A program made the translations under genes and the position numbers. The notes under the pieces are model-generated. The model ran no database searches. It was not told where the DNA came from and saw nothing but the letters and a program-made list of their open reading frames with translations. A DNA stretch of 64,000 nucleotides from Isoetes taiwanensis (lineage: Eukaryota > Streptophyta > Lycopodiopsida > Isoetales > Isoetaceae), in NCBI GenBank assembly GCA_021234155.1, contig JAJEKV010000224.1, forward strand, positions 248,001 through 312,000. Direction: 5' to 3'. Positions 1-11,392 of this stretch are shown here, piece after piece (position 1 is the stretch's first letter; each line of letters opens with the position of its first letter).

Positions 1-428
1 CGTTTGGCCATAGTTTATTCCACCATAGACGTTTAGCATCACCAAAATTGTCAGATGTTGTCCCATCAGTCATGTCAAGCTTTATGTCAATTCATGTAAT
101 GACACTATGAGTGTTAATATTAACAATATGATTGAAGATGCAATATTTTGATAACTCTCATAATTCGAACACAATTCAAAAACAAAAGACAGGCATAAGA
201 GGATTAATGTTTGCACTGCCCAATAGTTGATGTGCTAGTAAGATTCCTTTTTTAAATGAGGGCTTAAAGCTATCTGAGATCCTTGAATCTTTTTCTCCTT
301 GGCCACTTCTCAACTCTTTGGGCCCATGGGAATTATATTGTTTCTTCCTAACACAACATATACCATATTCTTTTCTTCTTTATGTAATCGGTTAAATGAG
401 ATTCATAGGCGTCAACCAACCACACCCC
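1..428. other. unassigned AT-rich sequence
   Basis: No coding stretch, RNA gene or element terminus is recognisable here. Confidence 0.4.
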
Positions 429-741
429 CACTTTGAAGCAATTCTAGAGTGTCCACGTTGCTGCCAGGTGGGATTTTTGTGCAGGTGGCTGCTGTTTCCA
501 TAGTTTGATTTCATCGACGGCTTCAGAAATTCATGGAAATTCCAAGTCAGAGGCAGTTATGGGTGCGTCGGGATATCTGGGTGCGTCGGGATATCTTGCG
601 GAAGAGTGTTGTGCCTCGACAACAGCTTTGGGCCCAAATTTTATCATCTCATTCTTCGCATTTTAACTCAAACCTAATCTATATGCAGCAGAGTAACAAG
701 CTGCCGGATTTGCAAATCCTAGCATGGCTATAACTCATGGA
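429..741 (+). repeat. dispersed direct repeat, copy 1
   Basis: About 310 bp starting CACTTTGAAGCAATTCTAGA and ending GGCTATAACTCATGGA recurs at 2369-2689 in the same orientation, with many substitutions and small indels. A 17-bp stretch (GGGTGCGTCGGGATATC) is also doubled inside this copy. The short ORFs in it differ between the copies, so it is not obviously protein-coding. It could be a segmental duplication or an LTR/MITE fragment; no terminal signature was found. Confidence 0.75.
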
Positions 742-2368
742 TTCTTGCTTTGGATTCTTGTTTTGTTCTGAGGTCTTCCAACAAACGACAGACCGACTTT
801 ACCTTTACAAGGATGCAGACCCGTAGTTCGATTCAAAGCCTCCTTCTCGGTTACAGATATTTCTTCTTTTGGTAATCGGCATGTGGCTTCTAGTTGTCTG
901 TGGCATAGAGTTGCCTGTGTAGGGGGCGTGGAGTGTTTTTTTGAGTGCCTTGGCCTGCAAAATTCGCAAAGAGCATCGACATCCGCGACTCAGTCCGGGT
1001 TTTGGTACAAATGAGTTTGTTTTGAATAGGTTCTTGGTCTTCACAGGGGATTTCTCTGAGATTTGTTTGAGCAACAGAGGCTTGCTTGGTCTTCACAGGA
1101 GATTTTTTCGGAGATTTTGCTTTCCGCGGCATTTTTTCTTTGGAGTTGTGATCATTCTACGAGCAAACTTGTTCTCATCGAGCACATGTATTTGAAGCAA
1201 TCCTTGCAAACCAACCCGTGAATTCTTTTCAAGCTTTACTATTTGGGCTGCTCTATGCTAAGGTTAGCAAAGATATCGTGATTTCTATTTTGGTCGCTCG
1301 GCGCAAGGTTAACAGAGATGTTAGTGACAGAGCCATTTCCAGATAAGCAATCTTCCTTTCCAATTATTCATTCTTGATATTTTTCTTTGTTGATCAGATA
1401 AAAATTGGTTCTAATTACGACTGGTAATTTCTCCTTCCCTTGTTTTATATGGTTGCGCTTATGATAGTATATGAAGGTGCACTAGTTGTCCGTTCCTTTA
1501 TTCTGTAGCACATGGGTGATATCTGTATAGTGGTTTTGAGTATGTTTTGTTGTGTGTGCTTTAGTTATCCCCCTGTGCATCAGCAGAAAGTAGTTTGGAT
1601 CAGAAAGATAGAAAGATTATATTATTGTCTACAAGAGACCACTTGGGACTATGAGACATTTGCAAGTAGATCCGAAACTAAATATAAGCATGTTAAATGT
1701 GTGGAAGAGACTCGGGCATGTTTTTAATCACCAGAAAAATGGCCTAGCTTTATATATGATTAAAGGGATGGTGTTATCTGGGTGCCCATTTGACCTGCTC
1801 ATGTATCTATCTTTTGTTCATCATATGAGGTATCAACAGTCTTGTGAATGAATGAGTGAAAAGGAAAAGGAAGTCTGCTTGGAGTGATCTTGTTGCCACT
1901 CCATTATGCTTCATCTCTTACCGCTATTGCAAAGATGAAATTGATGACCATTTGGTTCTCGCGGATGTGAGAGATCGCTTTTGATTAGTGACATACTCCG
2001 TGCCATTATTAGCACACATGGAACCTGATTGTTTACATACTTCTAGCCATTATGAGTCCATTTTAGACTTGTCGTCTCTCAATCATGACATGGGAGTCTC
2101 TGAACCAAAGCATTTGTGTGGTGTGATCAATAATTAAGGTTATGGTAATGTGACAACAAGAGATGGCTCATTCATATACTATAAATTTGGATGAACTAGC
2201 TGCAATGGTGTGTTCGGGGATTTGAGGAAAGATTAACTATATTGAGCAAGTTGAGGGAAGGTAACCGAGGTCGCTTTGTCAAGGAAGGATAAGCGGATCC
2301 AACGGGCGCTCGAAATGGTATTTTTGTCTAGAGTGGAAAAAGCACGAGATAACTATAACGCAAGTTGA
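742..2368. other. unassigned sequence between repeat copies
   Basis: Only short ORFs of 60-90 codons are present, on both strands, with no recognisable domain. Nothing here supports a gene call. Confidence 0.4.
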
Positions 2369-2689
2369 CACTTTGAAACAATTCTAGAGTGTCCACGTTC
2401 TTTGCCAGTGAGACTTTTATGCGGTGTGGTCTTTGTTTCCGTCGTTTGATTTCATCTACGGCTTCGTAAATTCATGGAAATTCCAAGTCGATGCGCTTAT
2501 GGGTGCGTGGGATATCCGGGTGCGCGTTGGGATATCTTGCGGAAGAGTGTTGTGCCTCGACAAAGCAGCCTTTGGGGCCCAAATTTTATCATCTCATTCT
2601 TCGTGATTTTTAACTCAAACCTAATCTCTATGCAAACAGAGTAACGAGGTGTCGATTTGTAAATCCTAGCATGGCTATAACTCATGGAT
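2369..2689 (+). repeat. dispersed direct repeat, copy 2
   Basis: Second copy of the 429-741 sequence, diverged by point changes and small indels. Both copies keep the GGATATCTTGCGGAAGAG block and the same 3' end. The downstream flanks also share a few bases (GATTCTTG versus GATGCTAT) before they diverge. Confidence 0.75.
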
Positions 2690-3300
2690 GCTATTTGTTT
2701 TGGATAGATTCGCATGGCGGTACCCTTAAGCACAAATTTGGCAGATTTTGCGGGATCTTTGGCGAGACTTCTGCTTCGGATGATGTTTTTCTTTCTTACC
2801 CGCAGTTCTTTAGGTTCTTAAGTAATGGAGAAATTTGCGTGACAGGTACCTTCTCGTGGCTATGGCTATGGCTTCGGAGGATGTTGTTTCTTTACAAATT
2901 TGCAGACGAAGGCTAAGGATAACTCCAGCTTTTTGGTTCATCTGGTGCAGAAGAAAAAGGTATAGAAGCAGATAAGGAGAAGCTTGCTACTTACCGGATC
3001 TTGCCGATCCTAGCACGGCTATGGTTACGCCAAGGATAGATGCACAGTTTTGTACTTCAAAATGGCTTGGCATGATTTTGGCCCAAATCAGGAAAGTAGC
3101 CCAGCCAAATCTAACTTCGTGTGGCAGTTCTTCGTGCTGCTGCTTTCTAAGAAATGTTTCTTTCAAATTTGAGCTCAGGCTTCAAATATGAACATCAAAT
3201 GCTTGAAGGAGCCAAGAGCTAATATTTATTGTAGGAGACTACATGACTTTTTGTTCCTATTAACATTGAATATGTTGTTGATGTGGCTGTGAATGTGTTT
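2690..3300. other. unassigned sequence upstream of kinase scrap
   Basis: No clear gene. Around 3231 a plus-strand reading VGDYMT resembles the GGDxMT motif that precedes the catalytic loop in AGC kinases, so some decayed kinase sequence may extend to about 3225. Confidence 0.3.
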
Positions 3301-3405
3301 GCAATTTGCAGAGACATAAAGCCTGACAATTTACTTCTTGACAAATATGAGAACATGAAGTTATCGGAGTTTTGATTGTGTAAACCTCTTGATTGTAGCA
3401 ATCTG
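3301..3405 (+). pseudogene. NDR/LATS-type AGC protein kinase, catalytic-loop fragment
   Basis: The plus frame from 3301 reads AICRDIKPDNLLLDKYENMK, then LSEF, an in-frame TGA at 3373-3375, and LCKPLDCSNL. Plant NDR (nuclear Dbf2-related) kinases have HRDIKPDNLLLD...MKLSDFGLCKPLDCS here, covering the catalytic loop (HRD, with N of DN) and the DFG magnesium loop. In this copy the HRD histidine is Cys, the D of DFG is Glu, and the glycine codon of DFG is a stop. No other kinase subdomain is convincingly present, so this is a relic about 35 codons long. LCKPLDCS after DFG is characteristic of NDR kinases, so the family call is fairly secure although the piece is small. Confidence 0.7.
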
Positions 3406-3891
3406 GGCAACATTGCAAGAGAATGAGCCACGCATTTCGTTATTGGGGAAACGTTCGGGCCAAACATCTGTGACGGTAGCATCATCGATCCTATTTTGGA
3501 TTTTGTAGTGTTGGAGGGATTCTTTGTAGCACTTCAATTCTTATCCTCATCTAGTCTAGAATCTCTCGGCAAAAAGTACTCCTATTTCTAGAAGTAGAAG
3601 CTAGAATCCTTCCCTTCTAAATGTTCTCTCGGATATGCACTACCTTGTCTTGCTTTCGAAAAATAGGCGCCTTCTTCTTCTTCCAAGCTTTTATAGATGG
3701 TTCATACAAAGAAGGGACCTTTTAAGGCTTCCAAAGATTTGAAATGTTGCCCTTTCTTTCATGTTTTTCGCTTTTTGCACTGCTTCAAAAGCATCTTATG
3801 TATCAAGAATTTTATTGTGTTGTTGCCATTGTTTTTATACAAATGCATGGTATTGAAAAATGGCATTTGTCTATCGTAGAGAATGTCAAGG

Positions 3892-4694
3892 ATGCTGGAA
3901 GACGTAAATTTCAAAGAATTTATTTACCCATCACAAGATTCAGGTCCAACGGGTAAGTTTTCTCGCGACTAAGTTGAGTGTGAGTTTATGTGCACACAAC
4001 ACTTGTACGCTCAAATAAATTTAGGGATAATTTTTGATAATCTAATTTGTCATGTATTGTTTGCAGTTATTTCCAAGTGTACGATTTTGATGGTAATGGA
4101 AAGGTGACAACATGATTTTGATGGTAATGGAAAGGTGACAACATCTGTCATAGTGGAAGTTTTGCATGACCTGTCAGGCTCTTTTCTTATAGAAGAACAA
4201 AGGGAGGTAATTTATATGTGAATGTGTTGCATGTTGAGGCCTCCATATGTGCACAAGCTATAAGTTCCAAGTATCCTTGCCAAGCTAACTATCTCGATAT
4301 AGTTCAGTCACATTTTTAAAAATGTTTGTTATGCCTATTTCGATGCTTCATATTTGTCTTAAGTATCAAATGATTAGGAGCCAGAGCATCACTATGAAGA
4401 TAGAAGTCAATTTATTTGTAAAATGCATATCTGCTGCCAGGAAGTTGTGAGACGGACATTGGAAGAAGCAGAGTTTTTCAAGGATTGGACATTAACATAT
4501 GATGATTTTTTGAAGGTAAAAATATCAAATCTTGTTTTTGAATATGAGGAATGCCTCTGTTTGTATCATCAATGCCTGTATTAGCTGACATCATCTTATT
4601 CTTTGTGTTTGCATCCTTGATGTATCCAAGTTCTTGGGAAAGCTGGTCTGCAAATGGAATTAGAGGTTCTAGTTGATTATTATAAGCGATCTTA
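3892..4694 (+). pseudogene. calcineurin B-like EF-hand protein, 3' exons, broken
   Basis: Four exon-like pieces with splice-like borders follow the order of plant calcineurin-B-subunit-like EF-hand proteins. (1) 3892-3952 encodes MLEDVNFKEFIYPSQDSGPT and ends at GG|GTAAGT. (2) 4067-4206, after TTTGCAG, encodes FQVYDFDGNGKVT (an EF-hand loop) and then VEVLHDLSGSFLIEEQRE, ending at GTAATT. (3) 4441-4515, after CTGCCAG, encodes EVVRRTLEEAEFF...LTYDDFLK, ending at GTAAAA. (4) From about 4631 it encodes LGKAGLQMELEVLVDYYKRS and a TAA at 4692-4694. Such proteins normally bind Ca2+ and regulate a phosphatase or a related partner. A perfect 31-bp tandem duplication in the EF-hand (4083-4144) shifts the frame, exons 3 and 4 are out of phase by one base, and the N-terminal exons are not visible. 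I therefore call it a pseudogene. Confidence 0.72.
4083..4144 (+). repeat. perfect 31-bp tandem duplication in an EF-hand exon
   Basis: The unit GATTTTGATGGTAATGGAAA plus GGTGACAACAT occupies 4083-4113 and 4114-4144 without a mismatch. Since 31 is not a multiple of 3, it shifts the EF-hand reading frame. The absence of mismatches suggests a recent event. Confidence 0.95.
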
Positions 4695-5499
4695 AAACTT
4701 ATAATCTCTTAGCTCGCTTCTACCTCCTCCGGCCGGGGCTTCATCTCTTAGGCCGGGCCGATAACGGCTTAATCAGAGTTGTGTGGCTATGATGGCGCCA
4801 CGTGGCGGTGAAATATCCTCCCCCCTTAACTTTATATTTAGAAAATGTTAGCCCTTGGAGCCCTTTGCAGCGGGGTGCGGACTGTGCTCGCCTCACGGGC
4901 TTGCCGTCCTTACCCCGCGTGAAGGGCCCTGTGCTTAACATTATCTCTAACAAAACACCACCTACACTATATCCTATAATTTGTTATACAAAGTAATCAA
5001 ACGTGCTTTTGACTAGTTTTAATGCATTTTTGTTTTTCTAAAAGTAGTATTCTCATTTGTTACATTTTTTGCTCACATATTTTTGGGTTGCCCCTAGGGG
5101 GGCAAACCCTTGTTTATGTGGGTTTGTGGGTATATCCAGGTATATGCCAGCATATGCCTAGGATATCTTGATCGCCAACTCAAAATCGGGTCAGCCGCCA
5201 AGAATCGATGGGCGACGGTGGCGGTCAGCCACGATCTTCATTCTGAAGGAAGAAGACGGCAGGGGTCTTCTTTGTTCTTGTAGAGCCGATTTTCTGATGA
5301 AAGAGCTCAGTCTTTGATAAATTTTGAAGATTTTGCAGCATAATGGCGCCTTCCAGCAGCATTCTAAGGTGTTTTGGAAGATTGTTGGCAGCTTTGAACT
5401 GAATGGGGAGCCTTCTATCCTAGAGGGCTGCCAAAGTGGTGCGGAGATGCTCATGGATGGAGTAAGCTGTGCACATGGCTATGGCTTGCACAGTGATCA
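4695..5499. other. unassigned sequence with a small GC-rich palindrome
   Basis: No gene recognised. A CCTAGG-centred imperfect palindrome (about 5088-5113, GGTTGCCCCTAGGGGGGCAA) resembles the sequence at about 54770-54790 (GGTTGCACCTAGGGGGCAAC). This suggests related elements at the two ends of the window. The 4730-4950 part is GC-rich but has no convincing ORF. Confidence 0.35.
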
Positions 5500-5729
5500 T
5501 CGGATTTACACCCACTGCGGATGGAAATAAGTGTTTAGAATCTCCTTTCTATAGGAGATATTGCACCTTTACCTTTTGCCATATATGGCACGTATTCACA
5601 TATAGCACTCTTGCCTATTGTGGCACTAGCCTAATTGTGGCACATATTACTGTATAAATATGTATCTCATATGAATGAAACATGATCTTGTCTTGTGGGA
5701 AAAGTTTTGTGTGTCTCATATTTCTAACA
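5500..5729 (+). mobile_element. 3' part of a copia 5' LTR
   Basis: The end is set by the PBS that follows at 5730. A TATA box (TATAAATA, from about 5653) lies 77 bp upstream of the PBS, as expected for an LTR promoter, and the sequence ends TTTCTAACA. The LTR start cannot be fixed because no matching 3' LTR was found, so the given start is a minimum guess. Confidence 0.5.
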
Positions 5730-5742
5730 TGGTATCAGAGCC
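5730..5742 (+). other. primer-binding site (initiator tRNA-Met)
   Basis: TGGTATCAGAGCC is complementary to the 3' end of plant initiator tRNA-Met, the usual first-strand primer of Ty1/copia and many gypsy elements. Confidence 0.85.
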
Positions 5743-6120
5743 AGATTCGTTGTACAGTCTATAAGCATTAGTTCTATGTTTGACGCAAAAGCAAAAGTAG
5801 AAAGTCGCAGCTATGGAGTAAAAAGATAGCCTTGCTTTGGAAGGCCATAAATTTTCTAATATAGATCAGATTCATGCGATCTAAAGCTTGTTGGAAAGAA
5901 CATAAAGTCTAGTTTAAATGGAAACAAAAATCAGCCAAAAAGGATAATTATTTTTTGGGTTATCGCAATGTTAGTGACCAACCTTGTTTTAACACTGCAG
6001 GAGAAAAAGCAAGGATGGAGAGTGGTATTCATGTTGGATAGTTAATTCTTTGTTATTTGTTGAAGATAAAAAGTAGTATTACTTGTTGATGATTAACTAT
6101 ATCCTTTTAATCTATGAATC
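5743..6120 (+). mobile_element. copia leader (5' UTR), copy 1
   Basis: About 375 bp after the PBS, nearly identical to 13767-14150 and in the same orientation. Shared landmarks are GTCGCAGCTATGGAGTAAAA and TTATCGCAATGTTAGTGAC. At the other copy the leader leads into copia pol. Here it runs into unrelated sequence, so the element was cut apart. 6121-6347 holds nothing I recognise. Confidence 0.75.
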
Positions 6121-6347
6121 TTCTAAATCATTATTGTATGGATCCTGAAGATATATGCCTAACTAGCTTTTTAACAGCTGCCTCGTGATTCCTAATAGCT
6201 ATTGGTAGCATGCTGTCATAGTCTAAAACCTCTGATTTGAAACTGAAGACTTTGTCATCTCTTGCTCTTTGAAGAGGGATTCATGGTGTTGAAATCCTGC
6301 CTACCATTAAATTCCTTGCCTAAGCATTTGCTCTTAACTAGTTAGAT

Positions 6348-7546
6348 ATGCATTGCCTTTAGCCATATCCCAGGGATGTTAAATACCTCTTAAATTAAGC
6401 ATGAAAGTCTTGAATCATAAAAGTTAAGCATGGAAGTCTTGAATCATGAAAGTTTAAGCATGAAAGTCTTGAATCATGGAAGTTAAGCATGGAAGTCTTG
6501 AATCATGTAAGTTAAGCATGGAAGTTTTAAATGATGGAACTTACGTATGCAAGTTAAGTATGATAGCATGAAGGTGTGCAAATTTTGATTATTACAGTGA
6601 CCATATGCTTCGGAATTTTAGCAGTTGGATTTATCTGCTAGCTACACTGTTGAACGGCTAGCATGAACAAGTTATGGTAAAGAACGACAGGTATTATGTT
6701 TATTGGTTTTGTATTCAATAATCTGAGGTGTCGATTAATTTCTTTACAATGGATGTGTCTTTTGGCACTGCCGTATATATATACGTATGGGTTGAAATTG
6801 AATGATGTATTTGATGCTCTAACTGCATATGGTGATGACGAATATCATATTTTGGCATATGTCTTGTCATTCTACTATCTTGTTATAGACGAATTTACGA
6901 TTTGCTAGTGTGTAATGAAAATCTCATTGGAGATGCAAACTAGAAGATATGTTATTGAAAGTTGACAAATATATAATTGCAAACTAGAAATTTGGCAAAG
7001 CAATCTCCTTGGAGCTTGATTGAAAATTGGCCAGTATCTAATTGAACATCTCATTAAAGATTTGACTTACTGACATTGCAAAATCTCATTGGAGATTGGC
7101 TTTATCGAAATTGCAAAATCTCTTTGGAGATTGACTGATTGAATATCTCTAATTGGAAAATTTTCTTGAAGATTGACTTTGGAAGATGAATGTTATTACA
7201 GGAAGTTTGCTACACAGTATAAAAATTTTCTTGGAATTCATCATGAGGTCCACCTGGTAAGAGATATGTATAATGTGCTTGAAGATAACACTTTCATGAA
7301 TGTTGATTAAGGATGATTGTTGAGGAGGCATGACATTTTGCATGTATTGGATATTGGTTTTAGTGTTGAATTTCAATGCGCTTGCCCCATTCTATTTCTT
7401 GCCTCAATGCTATAGGTTTTCTTATTGAATTTAACAAGCCAACATACTTTTTGTGTCAAAGCTTGTCATGTTGTTGTTTGGCATCTAGATAAGTTTCCCT
7501 TTGTATGACCTCGTGCAAAATTTGGTCTAACACTATGTGGTGGTGA
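6348..7546 (+). repeat. 1.2-kb inverted-repeat arm, left
   Basis: This stretch recurs, reverse-complemented and highly similar, at 11380-12588. The outer end begins ATGCATTGCCTTTAGCCATA and the inner end is TAACACTATGTGGTGGTGAT. The shadow ORFs on the two arms differ at only a few residues, so divergence is a few percent. Near the outer end are about five 27-bp tandem units (6396-6541). Diverged CTCATTGGAGATTG-type motifs fill about 6910-7190. It could be a long terminal inverted repeat of a foldback-like or Mutator-like element, or one half of an inverted duplication. It encodes no recognisable protein. Confidence 0.85.
6396..6541 (+). repeat. 27-bp tandem repeat, about five units
   Basis: The consensus is TTAAGCATGGAAGTCTTGAA plus TCATGAAAG, with few mismatches. 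The mirror image lies in the right arm at about 12400-12545, so the array is an original part of the arm. Confidence 0.85.
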
Positions 7547-10193
7547 TGTCAGAACAACCACCCCAATAAGCATCTGTATAGCCTAGCAAAGTCAATACAT
7601 CAACATCATTCTGCTTTGTGTACAATAAACCACAAGTAGAAGTGCCTTTCAAGTATCTCAAAACCCTTTTAGCAACAATCCAATGAACCTGTCCAGGATT
7701 AGTCATGAATTGACCAAGAGTATTAGCAGCATAACTAATATCAGGGCGAGTGGCATTGGCCAAATACATCAACGCACCAACCAAACTAGCATGAGGACAT
7801 TTTTTCATTTGCAATCTTTCTTCATCAGTGCAAGGACTTTGTTTTTGAGAAAGTTTGGAGTATCTGGAACTAACAACAAGAGGAGTACTTTGTGATTTTG
7901 CTTCAAGGAGGCCAAACTTTTCAATGAGTGTAGAGATGTATGTGGATTGAGAAAGATGTAACAAACCCTTTGATCTGTCACGCACTTGAATACCCAAACA
8001 TGAGTGAATTTCACCCAAGTCAACCGTCTCAAAGGCTGCAGATAAGAGAGCTTTCACTTTATGTAAGTATGGTAAATCATTGCAAACAGAGATCGTATCA
8101 TCAACATATAGAGCAATGAAAACATAAGAGGACCCTTCTTGCTTGAAATAAATGTTCAAATCAGCCACACTAGGAAGGAATCCAGCAGAAAGCAAGAAGG
8201 TGTTAATCTTTATGAACCATGCTTGGGAAGCTTGCTTCAAACCATAAAGAACTTTTCTCAATCTACACACCAAGTGTTCTTGTCCAGACACAACAAATCC
8301 AGCAGGTTGTACCATGTAAATCTCTTCACTCAAATCACCATTCAAGAAGGCTATTGACGCAGCAACATACTCTGCTTCTGTAGTGGAAACAGAAACACAT
8401 CGTTGCTTTTTGCTCATCCAAGAAACTAAGGATTTCCCAACAAAAAAACAACTCCCACGTAGAACGAAAAGTAAGGATAGCAGGGGCAATGAGAGGAGTA
8501 GTAGGCAGCATAGGAACATCAGTAAAAAGATCATCATCTGAAAAAGGGAATTCAGCAAGTATTTCACTTTCATGTTGACTATGAGGTTTGAAGCGTAACA
8601 TAGAAAGCTCATCAAAAGTAGCATCACGACTAATGATAACTTTTCGAGAAACAGGATCCCAAAAACGATATGCTTTAGCATTAGAAGCATATCCAAGGAA
8701 AATAGCTTTCGTAGCAATAGGATCAATCTTTTTTCTTTTTTCTTTTTTCAGTTGGAATATGAACATAAGCAGTACAACCAAAAACACGCAAATTAGCAGC
8801 ATTGGGTTTACGACCAAACCAGGCTTCAAACGGAGTTTTGCCTTTCAAAGCAAAAGTAATCAAGCGATTTTGCACATACACAGCAGTGGCAACAGCTTCT
8901 GCCCAAAAACACTTATCCAAACCAGAATGAATAAGCATACAACGCACAACATTCATGATTGTGCGATTCTTCCTTTCAGCAACACCATTCTGTTGGGGAG
9001 AATAAGGCGCGGTATATTCATGAAAAATACCTGATTCTGCACAAACTTTGTCAAAAGCCAAAGATTTAAACTCACCAGGTATTATCAGTGCGCAATCTTT
9101 GAATCATGGTTCCAGTTTGAATCTCAACCAATTTCTTAAAGGTACAAAAGATGGATAGGACATCAGATTTTTTGGAAAGAAAGTACACAAAGGTATAGCG
9201 AGTATAATCATCAATGAAATGAAGAAAGTATAGGGCTTTACCAATGGAAATACAAAATGGGCCACAAAGATCAGAATGTACAAGTTCTAAGAAATGCGAA
9301 GTAGGATGTCCATCTCCAGAGAATGGATGGCGATGCTGCTTACCAAGAGCACAAGCCTCACAAACACCCAATACACCATGGGTTGACAAATTGAGTCCAT
9401 CTACAAGTTCATCACAGCTCATGTCCAAAAGAGCTTGAAAGTTAGCATGACCAAAGCGTCGATGCCACAAAATCGATATCATCACCACGAGATATCACAA
9501 CATTAGCAAACTCATCATTCGGTTGAAGAGCATAAAAATTGCCTTGCTTAAAAGAAAATGGCAAAAACAAGACCATCTTTCACAAAACGGCAAACACGGT
9601 TATCAAACCGAACAAAGGAAGCCAATATCGAGAAGACGAGCAAGAGAAAGGAAATTGTGGGAAAGGTCCGCACATGTAGAACCCCATGCAAAAGCGCACA
9701 CCGAGAAGATGTGCCAATTTGAAGAGTACCAATGCCTTTTGAAAGCAAGGGGTCTATTGTCACCAAGATAGACAAATTTCTTAGCAAGAAGAGGGCGATA
9801 TTGAGTCAACCAATGCTTGTGATGAGTCATGTGTTGAGTTGCAGCAGAATCTACAAGCATAGAGTCATTAGCTTTAATCATTTCAAGCGCATCATGGACA
9901 CACTACTACAAAAATAGGTAGAAATGGCACAAAAGTGAGCCACGGCCACGGCCGCGTCCATGCCCACGACCAGAACGACCAGCAGGCTCATCAACATAAT
10001 TATCCTGATCATCATCACGAGATCGTTTAGAACGAACAACAAGAGCTGTTTCTGTCTGATCTTTGGAAGATTTTTGAAGTTTGGTAGCTTCATCTTTCAA
10101 TGAAATATGAACACGATCTAGAGTGAGATTGGCTTTATTGAGTGGATTGTTCTTGAACTCTAGGGCATGCGAGATGAGGGACATTGTGTCCAT
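7533..10193 (-). pseudogene. Ty1/copia polyprotein remnant with permuted RNase H
   Basis: Read on the minus strand. 10193-9906 is a gag C-terminus ending in an RGRGRGRG-like tract. 9881-9603 is protease-like with VDSAATQHMT. 9488-9072 is the GAG-pre-integrase and integrase start (WHRRFGHANF, CEACALGKQ). 9061-8723 is the integrase core end (YSPQQNGVAERKNRT). The integrase linker follows to about 8480. After it comes an RNase H scrap (SWMSKKQRCVSVSTTEAEY) at about 8478-8338, joined directly to RT ([17 protein letters not shown] at about 8337, ALYVDD, GALMYLANATRPDISYAANT). The ORF ends in GGCSDITTT at 7533. RNase H normally follows RT, so this order is permuted, and roughly 200 residues of linker and N-terminal RT are missing. 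It is the same family as 14142-15902. Confidence 0.9.
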
Positions 10194-10313
10194 GATGCGC
10201 TTCTCCTTTTAAAGTAAATATTCAAATCATTCACAATAGAAAGGAATCCAAAAACCAAGTCCTCTTGTCCAAGTGTTCTAATGTTAGAGCATCCTCCATA
10301 GAAATTGGATCAT

Positions 10314-11392
10314 CAGTCAGATATTCTAACATCCATTGTGTCGGCTTTCATGCTCGACGTGCAATAACATCATAAGCAACCTCATGAATAATCTCATTAA
10401 GACCAAAATGATCTTCCCCATCAATATTAGCAAAATTATGAACAAAGTCAAGGACATCAAGAGCAAAGGCAGATTCAGTAATAGAAGCAGGGGCAGCGAC
10501 AGAAGCATGCTTTCATCAATAGAATGAAGCATAAGTAAATGGAAAGATGATCCCCAAATTGATATATTTTGGCATTATAGGCATATCTAATAAAATAGCT
10601 TCCTTAGCAAAATCATCATTTTTTACTCTCTTCAGGAGGAATATGAACATAAGCAGTACAACAAACCAAAATTGTATAAAATTGGCAACATTGGGTTTAA
10701 TAGCAGACCAAGCTTCTAATGAAGTTTTGCCTTTCAAAAAATAAGTAAGCAATTTTGCAAGTACACAGCAGCGCCAACAACTTCTGCATAGAAACACATC
10801 CAAATTAATATGAATAAGCATGCAATGCACCACATTCACGATGGTGCAATTCTTCCTCTCAGCAATACCATTCTGTTGAGGAGAATAAGACGCAATGTAT
10901 TCAAGAACAATGCTTGAATTTGCACAAACTTGGTCAAGTACCAAGGACTTAAACTTGCCACCATTATCAGTTCACAGTCTCTGAATCATTGTTCTAGTTT
11001 GAACTCCTATCATCTTTTTGGAAGTACAAAAGACTAATAATTCTTCAAGTTTTTTTTAGTAATAAAGTACATAAATGTATAGCCAAAGAGAATGAGTGGC
11101 AATGTGGCTTACCAATAACATATGCCTCACAAGCATTCAATACTCCACAAGGTGATCACAGCTCATGTCCAAAAGAGCTTGAAAGCTAGCATGACCAAAA
11201 CGTCGATGCCACAAAGTACTGATATCATCACCATGAGATATCACAACATTAGCAAACCCATCATTCATCTTGAGTTTATAAAGATTGCCTTTGATGAAAA
11301 ACTGTGAAAGGTCTTCATATTTGGCGACCATATCTTAAAAGAGGTTTCCATGTATTTTCAAAGAGCCATAAAGTAGCAGCATCACCACCACA
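10314..11392 (-). pseudogene. copia integrase-region fragment (copy C1)
   Basis: Minus-strand readings include LWHRRFGHASFQALLDMSCD (11331-11137) and SYSPQQNGIAERKNCTIVNV (10944-10516). These are integrase pieces of a related but more decayed copia copy. The same segment recurs at 12589-13753. C1 lacks about 90 bp present in the second copy (13365-13455), with AGAGAAT at the junction. It joins the right inverted-repeat arm at CATCACCACCACAT. Confidence 0.85.

Noticed and set aside
7683-8357. Plus-strand ORFs over the copia RT
   Set aside because: Antisense shadows of the minus-strand polyprotein, which has the RT motifs.
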